A stretch of DNA of 64,000 bases. It comes from Lactarius indigo. Taxonomy: Eukaryota; Basidiomycota; Agaricomycetes; Russulales; Russulaceae. The notes beneath the pieces are model-generated. The model was not told the origin of the DNA and ran no database searches. It worked only from the letters and a program-made list of their open reading frames with translations. Shown one piece after another: positions 58,100 to 64,000 of the stretch (position 1 is its first letter; every line of letters begins with the position of its first letter). The translations under genes were made by a program, and so were the position numbers. The stretch spans positions 1,364,001 to 1,428,000 of the forward strand of contig JAFKAC010000003.1 in NCBI GenBank assembly GCA_025766275.1, written 5' to 3'.

Positions 58100-59845
58100 A
58101 TGGCTGCATCCTCGTCCACGGCAACACCGCCCTCAATACCGGTGGTATTCAGCACAAAAACAATGTATCAACTTCCGTCACAAAGGTTCATGGTCCCAGC
58201 ATCATGGCGGCGCTTCCAGCTCTCGCAGCTCATCAACACCGCGCTTGCGCTCCCGCGCGTGGTGCCGTTCGACTTCCTCATACGCGGGGTGCTACTAAGA
58301 GGGAGCTTATCCGAAGCTGCTAGTGGCGAGGTTGGTCGAAACTTACTAGCCGGACAAGCGAGGTGACCAAATGCTTGGAAACAGGAGGAAACGCTCGAGA
58401 TAGAGTACATCGAGAGTGTTTTGCCACCTTCCAGACTGGCGACTCTCCCGCACGAGGAGTGGGTCTCGTCGATTACTTGCTCCGTACCGGGGTTTGCGTT
58501 CATTATTTGATTCTCGACGTGCGCGCGTCGCGCCCTGACGGTGATAAGGTAGCCATTTCCTCACAGGCTCATACGACGGGACATTGCGTGTATTCGATCG
58601 CGCACAGGCCCTCCTTCACACCGCGTCGTTACACCCCGCACCCATCACCTCCTTCGCGATCGTGCCGCCGCTTCCAGCCTCTCCAGACGAAGATCTACTC
58701 GTCGTAACAGCCTCACATGATCGCACGGCACAGATATCGCGCGTATCGCTGGACGGGGCACAGACGACGACCTCCACGCCGCTTGCGACGCTGCACTTAC
58801 ATGACGCACCTATCGCGGACGTGGCGTCGACTCGGGACGGAAAACACATCCTGACGGCTGGTTGGGACGGACTCATCGGGCTGTGGTCGACGAACGTCCC
58901 TGAAGCAGACGAAGTTCCGCTCGATGCCGTCGCGGGCCCTGGAACGCAAGAAGCGACGGAGAGTGCAAGACGGCGGCTCAGTCAAGACGAAAGCACCCTC
59001 TGCGGTGCTGCGCTCGCATACGGCACGCGTATCGGCCGTTAAGTCGGCGTCTGGAGACGCCGTCAGTTGCGGATTCGATTCTACCATCCGAACGTGGGAC
59101 GTTGAGCGTGGTCTCTGTACACATACGATCGTGCGTGATGCCTTTCTTTTTCTTCTGTTTTTCTCGCACATGGCGCGGAGTCGTGCTGACTCTTGCCCAT
59201 CATAGACGGTTTCCGAGAAACCGTTTCTCGCCCTCGCACTTCCCGACGAGCACAGAGACTACTGCCCTTGCAGCGTCTGTGGACCGTAGCGTGACGCTCT
59301 TCGATCTACGTGCAGGCGCGACCATTGCCGCAGCCGTCAAATTCCCTCATGCTGCCACGCCAGCGGCTCTCGTCTTTGCGCAAGGCTCGGGAACACAGTT
59401 TGCGAGTGGTGCTTACGATGGAGTGGTAAGGGTCTGGGATGTGCGAAGTGCGACACACGAGGTGGCCAACGCACGCGTGTGGGAGGGTCAGAAGGTGCTG
59501 GCGTTGGACTGGGTAGGTGAAACTCTCGGCGTCGCAGGAGAGGGTGGGGTCGAAATATGGCGCGCGGGCGTAGGCGTCGAAGGTGGATTGCAAAAAGAGA
59601 CATCATCGACGGGGGACGAAAAGTATTCTACATTAAAATGTGTCGGTACAGGCACCAGAATATTTGGAGTTGTAAAGCGTTGGGGCTACGGTGACGGCAA
59701 GTCACGGGTTTGGACGTTTGTCAACCTACGTTGGACCCTCGCCCGCGCAACAACACTGCCTGTGCGGCTTCTGCCCAACGCTGTTCGTTCGCCTCTTGGA
59801 CTTTCTGTTAATATAGCAACGTCAGTAATGCGGACGGCGGACTGA
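58100..59845 (+). CDS. Ytm1/WDR12 ribosome biogenesis WD40 protein, one frame disruption
   Basis: Ytm1 acts with Erb1 and Nop7 in 60S maturation and is removed by Rea1, which grips the N-terminal ubiquitin-like domain. That domain is here: VVFSTKTMYQLPSQRFMVPA, SWRRFQLSQLINTALALPRV and VPFDFLIRGVLLRGSLSE. A 51 nt intron leads to EETLEIEYIESVLPPSRLA. WD40 blades follow: GTLRVFDRAQALLHTASLH, LLVVTASHDRTAQISRV, HILTAGWDGLIGLWS, HTARVSAVKSASGDAV, SCGFDSTIRTWDVERG, SVDRSVTLFDLRAGA, FASGAYDGVVRVWDVRS and a last GEGGVEIWRAG. The frame must shift near 59245 (FLALAL to PTSTETT). The annotated end is the first stop of that frame; the true C-terminus is probably about 59600. Confidence 0.85.
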
Positions 59846-59951
59846 ATAGTGATCACCTTTTCCGGGGCAACGTCCGTCGGCAGGCCAGCAGCCTCACGCT
59901 GAGCAATAATCTGAACTAACGTTAGCAGGAAGTTCTAAGCCTAGGGTGTCA

Positions 59952-60155
59952 CTATTCACCTCTGTAAACGGGATAACTGATGTAAGTCAGAATTATGTAG
60001 AGGAAGTTAAAGCGCTGTCCCGAACCTCTTCCCATCCGTAATGTGTCGCGGTGGACAAGAATGCCAGTACCAATGCCCCAGACGCACACACCGACCAGGG
60101 AGAGGACAACGCCTCGATGAAGAATGTCCGCAACTGAAAGACGGGCGGAAGGCAT
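59952..60155 (-). CDS. Short single-span membrane protein, possibly Cox14-like
   Basis: ATG 60155 gives MPSARLSVADILHRGVVLSL, with one membrane helix (VVLSLVGVCVWGIGTGILV) flanked by basic residues HRDTLRMGRG. Size and layout (short N-terminus, DxxHR before a single helix) are like the mitochondrial cytochrome-oxidase assembly protein Cox14, but the similarity is weak. The 3' end is uncertain: an intron from GTTCGG near 60027 could replace the last codons. It converges with Ytm1. Confidence 0.4.
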   Translation of the reverse strand: MPSARLSVADILHRGVVLSLVGVCVWGIGTGILVHRDTLRMGRGSGQRFNFLYIILTYISYPVYRGE

Positions 60156-60287
60156 GTTGAGCGTAAAAGAGAAGAAATAGCAGTAGCAGTAACTCGGTAC
60201 GGACGGTCCGGATTGACGTAGGTGTAACTCGAGTGGGCATATCAACACACATTCCCTCCCTATGTAACCCTCTCTCAGGACTCAGGC

Positions 60288-61696
60288 TCAGTTCCACAGA
60301 TGTAACTGCTTGTCACTGTAACCATCTATATATCGCCCGCCCTTCCGCGGGTACTTCTCCAATAGCTGCGCGATCTCTGCCAGGTCTTCGGCCGACAGTT
60401 CCACATCACCAGCAACCAGGTTTTCCAGTGCTCGTTTTACGTTGCTAGATATACCAGACACCTATCAGAAAGATAAAAAGAGCGGAGGTTGATTATGACT
60501 CACGAGGACCCAGGGAGCGGGATGACATGGTCACCGAGCGCACCAACCCAGGCAATGCTCAACTGCGCGAGTGTAATGCCCTTGCGCGTCGCTATACTGG
60601 CCAGTGCGTCGACAAGCTGGAGGTTATGCCCAATGTTCTATGGAAATGGCTCGTGTCTTCAGGGGGCCGGAGTCACAAAAGAGTGCACACCTCGTCTTGG
60701 AAGCGACTGAACAAGCGCCTAAAGTCACCTTCGTCCAGGTCCAGCCGGCTCTTGATGTGACCGGTGAGTAATCCGCGACCAAGCGGACTGTCGAGAGGTA
60801 AGTGAGAGGTATAAAGGAGGATCGATGCACACACGAATATGCGATGACGGCGATTGACAATTCTTTACAAGTAGCAATCACTGGATCAAAGGTGTCGGGT
60901 TTCTCTCGACTGCATGCGGAGAAGAATGTACCATCTTTGGTTTGTTCCTCGTAGGCTTGCAGGCTGACTTCGATCTCGACTGCCGCAACCGGCATGACCT
61001 ACACAAATCCATACTCCGTGTCTTCTTTTCCGATATTCGGTAAAATCAGGTGCCTTACCTTGTGCGCACGGCGTATAGTCTCCGCGCTGACTTCAGATAG
61101 GCCAATGTGATCGAATTTTCCTTCCTTCACCATCTCGTTCAGCGACTCTGACGTATTGCTCGATCTCGTAGTTCGAATCGCGTCTCGCTGGCTCGAATAG
61201 ATCCAGCTTTTTTGTTCCACGCAGGGCTTTGAGGATAGCATCCTACGCTGCGGCGCAGGTTCTCCCTACTCCCGTCTGAGACAATTTGGCCGGGAAGCGT
61301 CCCACCTTTGACAGAGAGGAAGGTGCGATCGGCGTAGTCCGGGTACTTCTCGAAGAATCGAGCAACCAATTCGAGATTCGCTATGGAAAGGCCTGGTCCA
61401 TAGAACTCGGCTGACGGCTAATGTTAATCCAGGAGGATGACGGGATCAAAGCAAACCGACCGCTATTGAGGAACAGCTTGACGCCTGGAGGCAGGGCATC
61501 AACAGCCTGCTTTGATGGCCGCGAAAGCCTCTTCATCTGGGACAGGGGTAGGTCTCCATGTCATCATCATCAATCCGTGCTGAGAGGAGGACTGTGAGTA
61601 GCTAGGTGGCATCAAAGATCATACAGCTTACTGCAACTTTTGCGACGACGAATGTCAGAGGCCAGCGCCGCCAAGTTTAGCCGTGTTGTGTGCCAT
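60288..61696 (-). pseudogene. Left copy of a pyridoxal-reductase-like aldo/keto reductase, broken
   Basis: Tandem duplicate of the gene at 62461-63918, same strand and exon layout. The start MAHNTAKLGG runs into a stop after GGAGL where the right copy reads on. Later single extra bases break AAIKAG (about 61500), RRSVG (about 61245) and EIEQY (about 61150). Pieces such as NLELVARFFEKYPDYADRTF, LSVKGGTLPGQIVSDGSREN, VMPVAAVEIEVSLQAYEEQ and SDKQLHLWN remain clearly recognisable. At least four shifts relative to its neighbour make it a pseudogene, unless assembly error accounts for them. One copy in a repeat may also have been polished less well. Confidence 0.7.
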
Positions 61697-62460
61697 AGTA
61701 TTGCTGGGTCTGCGATTGCATCGTCAAGTGAACCTAGAAGACAATTTATGGAAGTTCAAGGCGCTAAGAAGGTGACGCTGTGTAAGCAGGGCTCCGTGTT
61801 TCTCAGAAATGAGATCAGAACGAGGATCAGAAACTATCGCGAGCAGGTACGCGGCAGATCGGCACGTCGGGGGATCAGGGGAGGAGATATTATTGTTTCC
61901 TGAAGTATTGCTATGGCAAAGCGGGCTGAGGAGAGGTGTTGTATAGTGGCGACTATACATTTATGGAGTCATAATAAACGATTGTCAACCGCCAGTGAGC
62001 CAGTGAGTAAGTGAGCAACAGTGCGAGGTGGGCTATCATATATCATAGGTCGGAGGTGGGTGCAGTCGTGCGGTCTGGGTCCCGGGGTCCGGGTTTATGC
62101 ACGTGATCGATGTTAGCGCGACGCGACTGTTTGTATTTGTTTGTTCGAACTTGGGGATCAGGCTTGAACTTGAGCTTGAGCTTTGGGCCACGTTGGCAGG
62201 GCCAACAAGCGATAAGACAGACATTGGGTATGTAAGGTTATGTTATCACCTATGTTTCATTTCCTTTACTGTGATACAGTATGGCCCTTTCCCGACATCC
62301 TTCACTCCCCATCTTCCAATCCCTAAATTTGCGAACCACGGAAGGAAGAGGCTGTTTGTCGCTCGGCTTTGGTGACCAGCCATTTTTCATTAGACGTAAA
62401 AGACACGAAAGCAATACACGATCCGGATTGACATTACTGTGTACTCGTTTCCTCTGGGAC
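61697..62460. other. Spacer between the duplicated reductase copies
   Basis: About 760 bp. No gene recognised. Holds runs of GAGCTTGAGCTT-like repeats near 62165-62185. Confidence 0.4.
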
Positions 62461-63918
62461 TCAATTCCATAGATGCAACTGCTTATCACTGAAACCGTCT
62501 CTATATCGCGCACCCTTCCTCGGGTACTTCTCCAATAACTGTGCAATCTCGGCCAGATCTTCTGCTGACAGCTCCACGTCACCGGCAACCAGGTTTTCCA
62601 ATGCTCGCTTTGCGTTGCTAGATGACATTAGCCACCAAAAAGCCGTCAGAAGAGAGAAAAGGAACGGCACGGCGACTTGATTATGACTTACGAGGACCCA
62701 GGGAGTGGGATGATATGATCACCAAGTGCACCAACCCAGGCAATGCTCAACTGCGCGAGCGTAATGCCCTTACGCGCCGCTATACTGGCTAGTGAATCCA
62801 CAAGCTGGAGGTTATGCCCGATGTTCTATGGTAATGGTTCGCGTTTGCAGGGAACCCAGAGTCAAAAAGAGTGCACACCTCATCTTGGAAGCGACTGAAC
62901 AAGCGCCTATAGTCACTTTCGTCCATGTCCAGTCGGCTCTTGATATGACCGGTGAGTAAACCTAGACCAAGAGGACTGTTTAGGGTGAGTGAGAGGCAGA
63001 AAGGCGAAATGAAGCACCACGTACGAATATGCGATGACGGCGATGGACAGTTCTTTACAAGTAGCAATCACTGAATCGGACGCACCAGGTTTCTCTCAAC
63101 TATCTACACGCAGAGAAGGATGTTTATACGTACCATCTTTGGTTTGTTCCTCATAGGCTTGCAGGCTGACTTCGATCTCGACTGCCGCAACCGGCATGAC
63201 CTACACAATTCGGCAACTCTCGTATGTCTTCTTTTCGGCTTTCGGTAGAAGTGGATCCTTACCTTGTGCGCACGGCGTACAGTTTCCGCGCCGACTTCGG
63301 ATAGACCAATGTAATCGAATTTTCCTTCCTTCACCATCTCGTTCAGCGACTCTGCGTATTGCTCTATCTCGTAGTTCGAATCGCGTCTCGCTGGCTCGAA
63401 TAGATCCAGCTTCTTGGTTCCGCGTAGGGCTTTGAGGATAGTGTCGACGCTGCGGCGCAGGTTCTCCCTACTCCCGTCTGAGACAAGTTGGCCGGGGAGC
63501 GTGCCACCTTTGACGGAGAGGAAGGTGCGATCGGCATAGTCCGGGTATTTCTCGAAGAATCGAGCGACTAATTCAAGATTCCCCGTGGAAAAACCTTGTC
63601 CATAGAACTCGGCTAATGATACACATGTCAGTTCAAGAGGAGGTGGGATCAAGGAAAACCTACCACTATTGAGGAACAACTTGGCACCTGGAGGAAGGGC
63701 ATCAACGCCTGCTTTGATGGCTGCGAAAGCTTCTTCATCTGTGACAGGCGTGGGCCACCTCATGGTCATCGACATCAATCCGTGCTGAGAGAATGCGAGA
63801 ATGTATATATGAGCGAATGATGTAGCTAGGTTGTATCAAAGATCATACGACTCACTGCAACTTTTGCAACGACGACGTCAGAGGCCGTGCCGCCAAGCTT
63901 GGCCGTGTTGCGTACCAT
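62461..63918 (-). CDS. Pyridoxal reductase-like aldo/keto reductase (AKR8, Plr1-type), right copy
   Basis: Plr1-type enzymes reduce pyridoxal to pyridoxine with NADPH (vitamin B6 salvage). ATG 63918 gives MVRNTAKLGGTASDVVVAKVA. An intron leads to HGLMSMTMRWPTPVTDEEAF, AAIKAGVDALPPGAKLFLNSG, then (after an intron) EFYGQGFSTGNLELVARFF with the catalytic Tyr. FLSVKGGTLPGQLVSDGSRE contains the catalytic Lys, and IGLSEVGAETVRRAHKV, VMPVAAVEIEVSLQAYEEQ, CKELSIAVIAYSPLGLGLL, HIKSRLDMDESDYRRL and GSSNAKRALENLVAGDVEL follow. It ends SDKQLHLWN at 62461. Frames read through the main exons; the join near 62830-63070 was not fully proven. Upstream DNA to the window end resembles the matching part of the left copy. 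Confidence 0.78.
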
Positions 63919-64000
63919 AGTATTGTTGGGTCCACAAGCGAGAGCTTCTAGGATACACTTTATGGAAGTCCAAGGCGCTAAGGAAGTGGGGATGCGCATA

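Larger units (their letters stand above)
60288..64000. repeat. Tandem segmental duplication (about 1.4-1.5 kb units)
   Basis: Units about 60288-61750 and 62461-63975 (offset about 2.17-2.22 kb) align along their whole length with scattered substitutions and small indels, in direct orientation. The right unit may continue past the window edge. Confidence 0.8.

Noticed and set aside
59210..59235. Inverted repeat ACGGTTTC..GAAACCGT
   Set aside because: It lies inside a Ytm1 WD40 exon at an intron acceptor and is adequately explained as coding sequence.
1..64000. CRISPR arrays, bacterial operons, rRNA genes
   Set aside because: Intron-rich eukaryotic genes throughout; no regularly spaced repeats and no rRNA-like blocks were seen.

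Overview
This window is nuclear DNA of a mushroom-forming basidiomycete (Agaricomycetes). Genes sit on both strands, are split by many 46-65 nt GT..AG introns, and the gene set is fungal. A strain or species cannot be named from the sequence alone. The main result is that the window covers a homeodomain (A, or HD) mating-type locus and its conserved flanks. In order these are a YPL109c/ADCK2-like ABC1 kinase, glycogenin, a small helical protein, the beta-flanking gene, a divergent HD2-like/HD1 pair, mitochondrial intermediate peptidase (MIP), a DDT-domain protein, FAM32A, TMEM115, COG1, a PPR protein, SEC61 gamma, a seven-helix receptor-like protein and glycine dehydrogenase. Several of these (YPL109, GLGEN, beta-fg, MIP, SEC61, GLYDH) are the classic neighbours of mushroom A loci.

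From 33.4 to 52.3 kb are housekeeping genes: an ARMH3/DUF1741 homologue, Rsc9, a condensation-fold acyltransferase, a GDP-fucose-type transporter divergently paired with an O-fucosyltransferase-like enzyme, a ketopantoate-reductase-like protein, a xylose-reductase-type aldo/keto reductase built from micro-exons, and a PB1-domain protein. From 52.3 to 56.1 kb the sequence is gene-poor and holds an isolated copia-type Gag reading frame. From 56.2 to 64.0 kb are an F-box protein, the ribosome biogenesis factor Ytm1, a short membrane protein, and a tandem duplication of a pyridoxal-reductase-like gene whose left copy is broken.

MIP, HD1, the HD2-like gene, beta-fg, SEC61 gamma, TMEM115 and Rsc9 splice by hand to lengths divisible by three. 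In contrast glycogenin, the DDT gene, FAM32A, COG1, PPR, GLYDH, ARMH3, AKR, PB1 and Ytm1 each need one or more single-base removals to stay in frame. The bias is strongly towards one extra base. Residual insertion errors in the assembly explain this better than decay of ten conserved genes, but reads must decide.

The HD pair is the most interesting part. HD1 keeps a recognisable, diverged homeodomain. Its head-to-head partner splices cleanly to 576 residues and resembles the HD2 N-terminal region, but shows no homeodomain. The two genes share a 156 bp promoter containing two perfect palindromes.
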